Both the position numbers and the translations under genes were made by a program. Shown here piece after piece: positions 44,131-51,549 of a stretch of DNA of 64,000 nucleotides. The first letter of the stretch is position 1, and the number at the start of each line of letters is the position of its first letter. The notes under the pieces were generated by a model, which was given only the letters and a program-made list of their open reading frames with translations, had not been told where the DNA came from and made no database searches. Origin of the DNA: Nocardioides sp. J54 (lineage in GTDB: Bacteria; Actinomycetota; Actinomycetes; Propionibacteriales; Nocardioidaceae); the NCBI RefSeq assembly GCF_000519005.1, contig NZ_JAER01000004.1:143162-207161 (forward strand), given 5' to 3'.

Positions 44131-44823
44131 TCAGTGCCAGAGCACCTCGCGGGCCCACACGGGCACCAGGTCGCCGGCGCGGCCGTGCCGCGCCTCGTGG
44201 AAGAAGTGCGAGCCCTCGCTGGGCTCGAGGTTGAGCTCCAGGGTGCGCGCGCCGTGGCGGCGGGCGTGCTGGACGAAGCCGGCGGCCGGGTAGACCGCAC
44301 CCGAGGTGCCGATCGAGACGAACAGCGTCGCCTCCGACAGCGCGTCGGCGATCCGGTCCATCTCGTAGGGCACCTCGCCGAACCACACCACGTCCGGTCG
44401 CAGGTCGGCGACGCCGCAGCCGGGGCACGGCGGCTCGTCGGACAGCGGGCCCTGCCACGGGACCGACTGCTGGCACGCGCGGCACAGCGCCCTGAGCAGC
44501 TCGCCGTGCATGTGCACCACGCGCTTCGAGCCGGCCCGCTCGTGCAGGTCGTCGATGTTCTGGGTCACCACGAGCAGGGCGTCACCGAGGGTCTCCTCGA
44601 GCTCGGCCAGCGCGACGTGCGCCGGGTTGGGCTCGACGCGCGCCAGCGCGGCCCGTCGCTCGTCGTAGAACCGCTGCACCGTGGCGCGGTCCCGGTCGAA
44701 GCCCTCGGGCGTCGCGACGTCCTCGATGCTGTGCCCCTCCCAGAGACCGTCCTCGTCGCGGAACGTCGGCACCCCGCTTTCGGCGGAGATGCCGGCACCG
44801 GTGAGGACGACGATCTGGGGCAC
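44131..44823 (-). CDS. cobB: NAD-dependent protein deacylase (sirtuin)
   Basis: A 230-aa class III sirtuin that removes acyl groups from lysines using NAD+. GAGISAESGVPTFRD binds NAD+, TQNIDDLHERAG contains the adenosine-contacting motif, HMHGE holds the catalytic His, and CRAC...CPGC is the zinc site. The GTG start has TAGCCT 6 nt upstream (leaderless). In a region rich in acyl-CoA synthetase and dehydrogenase genes, deacylation of such enzymes is a plausible function. Confidence 0.92.
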   Translation of the reverse strand: MPQIVVLTGAGISAESGVPTFRDEDGLWEGHSIEDVATPEGFDRDRATVQRFYDERRAALARVEPNPAHVALAELEETLGDALLVVTQNIDDLHERAGSKRVVHMHGELLRALCRACQQSVPWQGPLSDEPPCPGCGVADLRPDVVWFGEVPYEMDRIADALSEATLFVSIGTSGAVYPAAGFVQHARRHGARTLELNLEPSEGSHFFHEARHGRAGDLVPVWAREVLWH

Positions 44824-44892
44824 GTCGCGAGGCTACCCGCCGTACCCGTGACCGCCGTCACCGTCCCACCCCTCGCACCCCTCCCTCCCCGC

Positions 44893-45075
44893 TCGTCGAG
44901 ACGTCACCTGTGGCCTGTCGAGACGTCAGTTCGGCCCGTCGAGTGGTCACTTCCGGCCCGTCGAGACGTCACTTCCGGCCTGGCCAGCCACAAGTGACCA
45001 GTCAACGAGCCACAGGTGACGACTCGACAGGCCACAGGTGACGTCTCGACCAGCCACAGGTGACGTCTCAACGAG
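44893..45075. repeat. Inverted double array of 22-nt units (array D)
   Basis: Four units run in one orientation (starts 44893, 44915, 44937, 44959). After a 7-nt TGGCCAG spacer, four units follow in the opposite orientation (starts 44988, 45010, 45032, 45054), all 22 nt. The core is GTCGAGACGTCAC..GGCC in the first half and CCACAGGTGACGTCTCGAC in the second. The last unit overlaps the stop codon of the thioesterase gene (45068-45070). It is the same family as array B. Confidence 0.88.
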
Positions 45076-45526
45076 GGGCGGGGCGGTGGAAGATCCGGCT
45101 GGTGACCGACGCGCTGGCGACGAGGCGGTCGTCGGCGTCGTGGACGGTGACCTCGCTGTGGGTGCCGGAGCGGGTGCGGTGCACGACCGTGGCTGTGGCG
45201 ACCAGGTCGGAGGACGCCGCAGCGAGGTAGGCGAGCGAGAGGTGGGTGGTGGCGCCGCCGCTGGCGCCGTCCTCGGCGTCGGCGGAGGTGAGGCCGGAGG
45301 CCGAGGCGGCCGCTCCGGCGACGTCGACGAGGGTGGCGACCACGCCGCCGTGCAGGACGCCGGGGACCGTGGTCAGGTCGTCGCGGAAGGCCAGCCCGAG
45401 GCGCACCCGCTCGGGGGCGGCGTCGAGCACGGTGACGCCGAGGTGGCGGGCGATGGGCGACGCGGCGAGGACGTCCTCGATCCAGTGGCGGGCGACGGGG
45501 TCGAGGGTGGCGGCGGGTGCGGTCAT
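45068..45526 (-). CDS. PaaI-family thioesterase
   Basis: A 152-aa hotdog-fold acyl-CoA thioesterase. GVLHGGVVATLVDVAGAAAS is the catalytic helix region with the conserved HGG and Asp, and LSLAYLAAASSDLVATATVV the following strands. GAGGAGG precedes the ATG. It could release free acids from CoA esters made by the neighbouring acyl-CoA genes. The stop codon lies inside a 22-nt repeat unit, so the array probably defined or replaced the original 3' end. Confidence 0.87.
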   Translation of the reverse strand: MTAPAATLDPVARHWIEDVLAASPIARHLGVTVLDAAPERVRLGLAFRDDLTTVPGVLHGGVVATLVDVAGAAASASGLTSADAEDGASGGATTHLSLAYLAAASSDLVATATVVHRTRSGTHSEVTVHDADDRLVASASVTSRIFHRPAPR

Positions 45527-45627
45527 GGCTCCTCCTCGGGGACGGCTGTCCCACGAGGGTGAGTCACCCGGGGTCGTCGCGTCGATGACCCCGGAGGTCA
45601 TGGCGGCTGCCATGCCACCGGGGCGGA

Positions 45628-45667
45628 CCGGCCCGGACGGCGCCCCACTCACCGCCGTCCGGGCCGG
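45628..45667 (-). terminator. Terminator of the acyl-CoA dehydrogenase gene
   Basis: Perfect 14-bp arms CCGGCCCGGACGGC (45628-45641) and GCCGTCCGGGCCGG (45654-45667), 3 nt beyond the dehydrogenase stop. Confidence 0.75.
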
Positions 45668-45670
45668 GGC

Positions 45671-46822
45671 TCAGTACCCGAGCAGCTTCGCGGCGAGGTC
45701 GGTCAGCACCTCGGTGGCGCCGCCGCCGATGCCGATGATCCGGGCGTCGCGGTAGTGGCGGTCGATCTCCGACTCGCGCATGTAGCCCATGCCGCCGTGG
45801 ATCTGCATCGACTCGCTGACGACGAACTCGACGGCCTCGACCGCGGTGTTCTTGGCCATCAGCGCGTCGAGGATGACCTCCGGGTCGGTGACCGACTTCT
45901 CGAGCGACTTCTCCAGCGCGGCGCGCGTCACCTTCCGCGCCGCGTCGGTACGACGGTGCATCTCCACCAGCTTGTGGCGGATGACCTGGCGGCTGGCCAG
46001 CGGCTTGCCGAAGGTCTCGCGCTCCTTGGCGTAGCGCACCGCGAGGTCCAGCGCCCGCTGGGCGGTGGCGTAACCCTGCAGGGCGAGGCCGAGGCGCTCG
46101 TTGACGAACTGGTTCATCAGCAGGAAGAAGCCGCCGTTCTCCTCGCCGACCAGGTTCGCCACCGGCACGCGGACGTCGGTGAAGCTGAGCTCCGCGGTGT
46201 CCGAGCAGTGCCAGCCGGTCTTGCGCAGCGGGCGGGCGACCTCGAAGCCGGGCGTGCCCTTCTCGATGACCAGCAGGCTGATGCCTCCGAAGCCCGGGTC
46301 GCCGGTGCGGACGGCGGTGGTGACGAAGTCACCGCGCACGCCGGAGGTGATGAAGGTCTTCGCTCCGTTGACGACGTAGTGGTCGCCGTCGCGCACCGCG
46401 CGGGTGGTGATGTTGGCGACGTCGCTGCCGCCGCCGGGCTCGGTGACGCCCAGCGAGCCGATCTTCTCGCCGGCCAGGGCCGGGCGCACGAAGCGGTCGA
46501 TGAGGTCGGGGTTGCCGGCGTCGACGATGTGCGGGACGGCGATGCCGTGCGTGAACAGCGACGCGATGACGCCGGAGCTGCCGCCGGCCTGGATGATCGA
46601 CTCGGTGACGATGGCGGTGTCGATGGAGTCACCACCGACGCCGCCCACCTCCTCGGAGAAGCCGACGCCGAGGAAGCCGGCCTTGGCCGCGGCGAGGCTC
46701 AGCTCGCGGGGCAGCTCGCCGTCGTCCTCCCACTGCGCGAGGTTCGGGACGATCTCCTTCTCGGTGAACTTCGTGACGGCCTCGCGCAGCGCGACGCGCT
46801 CCGGGGTGTTCCACAGGTCCAT
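45671..46822 (-). CDS. Acyl-CoA dehydrogenase
   Basis: A 383-aa FAD-dependent dehydrogenase. LGVTEPGGGSDVANITTRAV, NGAKTFITSGVRGD and QIHGGMGYMRESEIDRHYRD mark the FAD and substrate regions. The probable base is the Glu of FVNERLGLA (IVD/LCAD position), as the MCAD position reads GGG. It lies 48 bp downstream of the SRPBCC/thiolase-like/crotonase fusion on the same strand. Together they could carry out dehydrogenation, hydration and a thiolase-type step for one substrate. Confidence 0.92.
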   Translation of the reverse strand: MDLWNTPERVALREAVTKFTEKEIVPNLAQWEDDGELPRELSLAAAKAGFLGVGFSEEVGGVGGDSIDTAIVTESIIQAGGSSGVIASLFTHGIAVPHIVDAGNPDLIDRFVRPALAGEKIGSLGVTEPGGGSDVANITTRAVRDGDHYVVNGAKTFITSGVRGDFVTTAVRTGDPGFGGISLLVIEKGTPGFEVARPLRKTGWHCSDTAELSFTDVRVPVANLVGEENGGFFLLMNQFVNERLGLALQGYATAQRALDLAVRYAKERETFGKPLASRQVIRHKLVEMHRRTDAARKVTRAALEKSLEKSVTDPEVILDALMAKNTAVEAVEFVVSESMQIHGGMGYMRESEIDRHYRDARIIGIGGGATEVLTDLAAKLLGY

Positions 46823-46870
46823 GGGGGTTCCTTCGTGGTGGGTGCGTGGTGGGTACGACGTGGTCCGGGC

Positions 46871-49798
46871 TCAGCGCCCGGTCCAGCGGGGCGCGCGCTT
46901 CTCGGCGAACGCGGCGACACCCTCGCGGGCGTCGTCGGAGAGCACGACGGGGCTGGCCATCTCGGACTGCTTCTGGAAGCCCTCCTCCGGGCCCCACGTC
47001 GGCGCGGCGTCGATGATCTGCTTGCCGACGCTGACCGACAGCGGCGCGTTGGCGGCGATCCGCCGGGCCAGGTCGAGCGCCTCGTCCAAAGCCGTGCCCG
47101 GCGCGACGACGCGGTTGACCAGGCCGAGCTCGGCCAGGCGGGTGGCGGGGACGGCGTCCGCGACGAGCGCGAGCTCGAGCGCGACGGCGCGCGGCAGTCG
47201 CACCGCCGTACGCCACAGGCCACCGGCGGCGGCGAGCAGGCCGCGCTTGGCCTCGGGCAACCCGAACTCCGAGTTCTCCGCGGCGACGACGAGGTCGGCG
47301 CACAGCGCGAGCTCGAAGCCTCCGGCGAGGGCGTGGCCCTCGACCGCCGCGATGGTCGGCTTGACCGGCGGCTCGGCGGTGAGCCCGAGCGGGCCGCGGC
47401 GGTCGGTCACGGGGACCTCGCCGCGGTTCGCACCCGCCAGGTCCATGCCCGCGCAGAAGGTGTTGTCAGCGCCGGTCAGCACGATGACGCGCACGGTGTC
47501 GTCGGCCTCGGCGTCGTCGACCGCACGCTCGAGGGCGAGCGCCATGTCCCGGTCGATCGCGTTCTTGACCTTGGGCCGGTCGAGGGTGACCACGAGGATC
47601 GAGTCGTCGACGCGCTCGGTGCGGACCTTGGCCGGGGGCGGGGGCGGCAGCTCGAGGCGGTCCTCCGCGCCGAGGACGACCCGGTCGGCCTCGATGCGGA
47701 TCTCGCGGCGCAGCGGGTCGGTCGAGGTGAGCAGCTCGATGTCGGCCGGGTCCTCGCGGCGCAGCAGCACCCGCTCGCCGGTCGGCTTGATGGCCGAGAC
47801 GACGACGGCCTCGGGCTCGCCGGAGCGCTGGTACGGCACGGTGACGGCCTCGACGACCGCGGTGCCCTCGAGCTCGGTCAGCGCAGGGCGGGCCGGCGGG
47901 CGGTCGAAGACCGGCTTGAGGTGGGCGAAGCGCTGGGCCGGCGGACGGCCGGAGTAGACGCCGAGGGCGTGCTTGGTGGCGTACCAGCCGAGCGAGCTCG
48001 ACAGGCCGTACTCGTCGGGGTTCTCGCGCAGCTGCGGCACCATCGTCGCGACGGCGTGCAGGCCGTAGCTGTTGCCGGGGCCGCCGGCGAAGGTGAGGCC
48101 ACCGGTGACGCTGAGCGGTCGCGACGGGTCGTCCCAGGGCAGGCCGACCGCGGCGGCACCGAGCTGCACGGCGGCCGGGAAGCACGAGTAGAGGTCGACC
48201 GGGCCGAGGTCGGCCGGGGTGATCCCGGCGTGGCCCAGGGCCGCGCCGGCCGCGGCCTTGATCGCCGGCGACGACGCGAGGTCGGCGCGCTCGGAGACGA
48301 ACCACTCGTCGGTGGCGGACGCACCGGCGTGCAGGAAGACCCACTTGTCCTGGTCGACGCCCGCAGCCTGGGCCGCCGCCGCGCTCATGACGATGACACC
48401 GGCGGCGAGGTCGACCTGGAGGTTGGCGCACATCAGCTTCGTGTACGGGTCGCTCACCCGGCGGTTGTCGGGCGAGGGGTTGCCGATCTCGTCGGCAGAG
48501 CGAGCGGTCGGGTCCCACGCGTAGGGGTTGCCCGCGGCAACCTCGCTGGCCCGGGCCCACAGCTCGGCGATCCGCTTCTGGTGCTCGTCGGCGTCGGCGC
48601 CGGCAGCACCGCGCAGCGCGGACTCGAGCAGGGCGTAGACGAAGATCGGCGCACCGATGCCCGCGCTGGTCTCCGCCGAGTTGTTGGCGGGCCGGTCGAT
48701 GCCGATCACCCGGTCGGGGGCGGCGCCCTCCTCCTGGCGCTGCCACTGGGGCTCGCGGCCCTTCGACTGCAGTGCGGCGACGGTGGCGCCGGCCTCGGCA
48801 CCGCTGACGAGCACGACCTGGGCGTGGCCGTCGACGACCTGCTGCGCGGCGTCGTTGACGGCGAGCTGGGCGCCGTCGCCGCCGTACGGCGAGGTCTGGA
48901 CCGTGCGCGCCTCGGTGGCACCGACGAGCTCGGCGACCCGGCCGGCCTGGCTGCCGTAGGTCCACGACGCGCTCGGCACGGCGTAGACCATGTCGGCGCT
49001 GGCGAGCAGGTCGATCCGGGCGCCCGCGTCCTCGGCCGCGGAGCGCAGCGCGGCGACCGACAGCTCAACGGGCTCGCGCGGTGACTCGAGGTCGGGCGTG
49101 CGCTGGACGAGCTGGCCGACACCGACGAGCACCGGGGTGGTCGGGTCGAGCAGGGTGCCGGTCCGCTCGTGGAGGACCGGCTCGTCCGGGACGCGCAGCG
49201 TCGCGCTGCCGCCGACGATGGCGTCGATCGCAGCCAGCGACTCGGACAGGGCGACCTCGACGCTGCGGACGGCGGTGAGGCCGACCGGGCCGCGGACCGG
49301 CGAGCCGTCGAGGGCTCCGTCCAGGCGGACGGCGGCGCCGGTGCCGTCGGGCACGACGGTGCACCACAGGCCGACGGTGATGCCCATCGGGCCGGTGCCG
49401 CGCAGCTCGAAGCCGTCCTCACCGGCACGGGCGACCGTCCAGCGGGCCTGGGCCGGGATGTCCATCAGCTTGATCTGCTGGGTGAACTCGGCGCCCGTCT
49501 CGATCCGCGCCGGGCGCTCGCCGCGCCAGGACAGGTGCAGGGTGAGCCACTCGTGGGCGCGGTCGAGGTCCGTGACGAGCTCGACGACGTCGGCCACGCT
49601 GGCCGGGATCGCGCGCTGGGCGTGCACGTGGCGCGCGTACTCGTCGACGCCCGTGGGTGCGGGGACGTCCACCGAGGACTCCGGGGCCGCAGCGCCGGGG
49701 CGCACGCGGGCGACCAGGTCGGCGGCCACGGCGCGGGCGGTGCTCCCCAGCACGGGCGCGAGGGTGCGGGCGTTGTCGAGGAAACGAGAGCGGGGCAT
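46871..49798 (-). CDS. SRPBCC / thiolase-like (TLP1) / enoyl-CoA hydratase fusion protein
   Basis: A 975-aa multidomain protein. Residues about 50-195 form an SRPBCC (polyketide cyclase-like) domain. About 220-640 is a thiolase-like protein type 1, with the typical DLYSCFPAAVQ and GPGNSYGLHAVATM but no nucleophilic Cys where thiolases have it (SPYGGDGAQ). About 640-705 matches the TLP1 additional C-terminal domain. About 715-975 is a crotonase with the oxyanion motif TFCAGMDLAG and both hydratase glutamates (GGFELALC and GLPEAKRG). The crotonase should be active; the thiolase-like part may bind or transfer CoA esters without classical thiolysis. The start at 49798 (MPRSRFLDNA) has GGAAAG upstream. 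It is divergent from a TetR gene. Confidence 0.87.
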   Translation of the reverse strand: MPRSRFLDNARTLAPVLGSTARAVAADLVARVRPGAAAPESSVDVPAPTGVDEYARHVHAQRAIPASVADVVELVTDLDRAHEWLTLHLSWRGERPARIETGAEFTQQIKLMDIPAQARWTVARAGEDGFELRGTGPMGITVGLWCTVVPDGTGAAVRLDGALDGSPVRGPVGLTAVRSVEVALSESLAAIDAIVGGSATLRVPDEPVLHERTGTLLDPTTPVLVGVGQLVQRTPDLESPREPVELSVAALRSAAEDAGARIDLLASADMVYAVPSASWTYGSQAGRVAELVGATEARTVQTSPYGGDGAQLAVNDAAQQVVDGHAQVVLVSGAEAGATVAALQSKGREPQWQRQEEGAAPDRVIGIDRPANNSAETSAGIGAPIFVYALLESALRGAAGADADEHQKRIAELWARASEVAAGNPYAWDPTARSADEIGNPSPDNRRVSDPYTKLMCANLQVDLAAGVIVMSAAAAQAAGVDQDKWVFLHAGASATDEWFVSERADLASSPAIKAAAGAALGHAGITPADLGPVDLYSCFPAAVQLGAAAVGLPWDDPSRPLSVTGGLTFAGGPGNSYGLHAVATMVPQLRENPDEYGLSSSLGWYATKHALGVYSGRPPAQRFAHLKPVFDRPPARPALTELEGTAVVEAVTVPYQRSGEPEAVVVSAIKPTGERVLLRREDPADIELLTSTDPLRREIRIEADRVVLGAEDRLELPPPPPAKVRTERVDDSILVVTLDRPKVKNAIDRDMALALERAVDDAEADDTVRVIVLTGADNTFCAGMDLAGANRGEVPVTDRRGPLGLTAEPPVKPTIAAVEGHALAGGFELALCADLVVAAENSEFGLPEAKRGLLAAAGGLWRTAVRLPRAVALELALVADAVPATRLAELGLVNRVVAPGTALDEALDLARRIAANAPLSVSVGKQIIDAAPTWGPEEGFQKQSEMASPVVLSDDAREGVAAFAEKRAPRWTGR

Positions 49799-49813
49799 GC
49801 GGCGCAACTTTCC

Positions 49814-49825
49814 GTCTGATCGGAC
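49814..49825. promoter_or_regulatory. Operator copy 1, GTCTGATCGGAC
   Basis: Near-palindromic 12-mer 16 bp upstream of the fusion-gene start. It matches copy 2 at 10 of 12 positions (GTCYGRTCGGAC). Confidence 0.5.
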
Positions 49826-49896
49826 TGTTTCTTGAAGCATGCTCGGTCCGGGCCGTTCGCGCAAGGTCCCGCGGGCGTGCCGCACGCCACGTTCCG

Positions 49897-49908
49897 GTCC
49901 GGTCGGAC
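49897..49908. promoter_or_regulatory. Operator copy 2, GTCCGGTCGGAC
   Basis: Near-palindromic 12-mer directly upstream of the TetR -10 box TAGTGT (49911-49916). With copy 1 it would let the TetR protein control both divergent genes. Confidence 0.5.
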
Positions 49909-49923
49909 GGTAGTGTCCGGGCC

Positions 49924-50526
49924 ATGGCGACCCCCCGGCGTACCCAGCAGGAGCGCTCGGCCGCCACCCGGGCCCGGCTGCTCGAGGCGGCCTACGAGAC
50001 CCTGCTCGAGGGCGGCTACAGCGCGACGACCGTCGGCCACGTGCAGCAGCGCGCCGGGGTCGCGCGTGGCACGCTCCTCCACCACTTCCCGACCCGCAGC
50101 GCGCTCATGGCCGGCGTCGTCGAGGACATCATCGAGCGGCGGCTCAGCGTGCTGACCGCGGCCGAGGGCCTCAGCGAGGCACCCATCGCCAGCTGGGACG
50201 ACGTCGTCGACCTGATCTGGCAGGAGCTGCAGTCGCCGCCCTTCTCCGCAGCGCTCGACCTGTGGGTCGCCGCGCGCACCGACCCCGACCTGCGCGAGGC
50301 CCTGCTTCCCCTGCAGGAGCGGATCTTCGGCACCGTGCACCGCAGCGTCACCCGCCTCGCCGGCGCCGACCACCCCCGGGCGCCGATGCTCGTGCAGTTC
50401 ACCATCGACCTGCTCACGGGCTCGCGGCTCGGCGGCATCCTGTCGCCGCGCGCCGGCACGTCCGCCGTCGTGGAGGCATGGAAGGGCGCGCTCCGCCAGC
50501 TGGCCGGCGAGTCCGTCCAGGCCTGA
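49924..50526 (+). CDS. TetR-family regulator
   Basis: A 200-aa repressor. The HTH covers residues 15-60 (RLLEAAYETLLEGGYSATTV, then VARGTLLHHFPTRSALMAGV). The C-terminal part is of the TetR_C type common in fatty-acid-linked regulators. TAGTGT at 49911-49916 lies 7 nt before the ATG, a leaderless arrangement. It is divergent from the fusion gene and shares two dyads with it, so control of the 45-50 kb acyl-CoA genes is likely. Confidence 0.9.
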   Translation: MATPRRTQQERSAATRARLLEAAYETLLEGGYSATTVGHVQQRAGVARGTLLHHFPTRSALMAGVVEDIIERRLSVLTAAEGLSEAPIASWDDVVDLIWQELQSPPFSAALDLWVAARTDPDLREALLPLQERIFGTVHRSVTRLAGADHPRAPMLVQFTIDLLTGSRLGGILSPRAGTSAVVEAWKGALRQLAGESVQA

Positions 50527-50639
50527 GTCGCCCGGGCCCGAGGCGCCCGACCGGCCGGTCGTCGTACCGCGAGAGCAGGGCCGTGTGGCGAAGGGAACTC
50601 GACTCGCCGGGCGGATCCCGACATGATGAAGGCCACACC

Positions 50640-50670
50640 AAGGCAGAATGGTGTGAATCATTATTGCCTT
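50640..50670. promoter_or_regulatory. Operator region before the second GntR gene
   Basis: AAGGCA (50640-50645) and TGCCTT (50665-50670) are perfect inverted arms around an AT-rich core with GAATCATTA (50655-50663). AATCATTA-like sites recur before dctP, dctQM and the monooxygenase gene. Autoregulation is inferred. Confidence 0.5.
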
Positions 50671-50684
50671 CGAGGAGCCTGACC

Positions 50685-51446
50685 ATGAGCCCGACCGTGG
50701 GATCACCCACCCGCCGGACCGCCCGCAAGGACAAGCTCGCCAACAGCGTCGCCCAGTCCGTCCTCCAGGACATCAGGCGGCAAGGCCTCTCCTTCGGGGA
50801 CCAGCTCCCCAAGGAGGCCGACATGCTCGAGGAGTACGGCGTCGGGCGCGGCACGCTGCGCGAGGCGATGCGCGTGCTCGAGACCTGCGGGCTGATCGCG
50901 CTCAAGCCCGGCCCCGGCGGCGGACCGGTCGTCCAGAGCGTCACCCCGGAGGACTTCGGCCGGGTCGCGTCGCTGTTCTTCCAGTTCGCCGGCGTGACCT
51001 ACCGCGAGGTCAACGAGGCCCGCCAGATCCTCGAGCCGATGGCCGCCCGCCTCGCCGCCGAGCGCCAGATGGGCTCCGACGCCGCGCGCGAGCTCCTCGA
51101 CCTGGCGCAGTCCGGCCCGGACGCCGCGGACGTGGAGACCTACCTGCACATCACCGGCGACTTCCACGCCTCGGTCATCGCGATGGGCGAGAACACCCTG
51201 GTCAGCGTCGTGTGCCAGTCGCTGGCCGAGATCTTCCGCGACCGGATCCAGGCCGTGCACTTCCCGAAGAACAAGCAGCGCGACGTGCACGCCTCCCACG
51301 TCGGTGTCGCCGAGGCGATCCTCGCCGGCGACAGCGTGCGCGCCGAGAGCCTGATGACCGAGCACATGCAGGACTACCTGAAGTACGTCGCGAAGCAGCA
51401 CCCGACGCTCCTCGACGAGGTCGTCACCTGGCGCAACCGGTCCTGA
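50685..51446 (+). CDS. GntR/FadR-family regulator of the second catabolic island
   Basis: A 253-aa regulator with winged helix (LPKEADMLEEYGVGRGTLRE, then AMRVLETCGLIALKPGPGGG) and an FCD domain (EARQILEPMAARLAAERQMG; metal-type histidines in GDFHASVIAMGENTL and ASHVGVAEAI). CGAGGAG precedes the ATG. Upstream reading frames to 50262 overlap the TetR gene and are rejected. It is convergent with the aldehyde dehydrogenase gene and is the best candidate to bind the TAATCAT-type sites in the TRAP/monooxygenase promoters. Confidence 0.88.
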   Translation: MSPTVGSPTRRTARKDKLANSVAQSVLQDIRRQGLSFGDQLPKEADMLEEYGVGRGTLREAMRVLETCGLIALKPGPGGGPVVQSVTPEDFGRVASLFFQFAGVTYREVNEARQILEPMAARLAAERQMGSDAARELLDLAQSGPDAADVETYLHITGDFHASVIAMGENTLVSVVCQSLAEIFRDRIQAVHFPKNKQRDVHASHVGVAEAILAGDSVRAESLMTEHMQDYLKYVAKQHPTLLDEVVTWRNRS

Positions 51447-51463
51447 CCAGACCCGCACGAACG

Positions 51464-51502
51464 ACAGGAGCCGCAGCGCGGGACTCGCGCTGCGGCTCCT
51501 GT
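51464..51502. terminator. Strong bidirectional terminator
   Basis: Perfect 17-bp arms (51464-51480 and 51486-51502; ACAGGAGCCGCAGCGCG and its complement) with a GGACT loop, between convergent GntR and aldehyde dehydrogenase genes. Confidence 0.85.
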
Positions 51503-51549
51503 GCGTCGGGGACCGCACCGGGGCGACAGGCGCCCCTCCACCGGAAGGC

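Noticed and set aside
45755-49084. A 1109-codon plus-strand open frame opposite the acyl-CoA dehydrogenase and fusion genes
   Set aside because: The opposite strand has full-length, motif-rich proteins. This frame is rich in Arg, Gly, Asp and Val with no domain motif, the usual shadow of GC-rich third positions.
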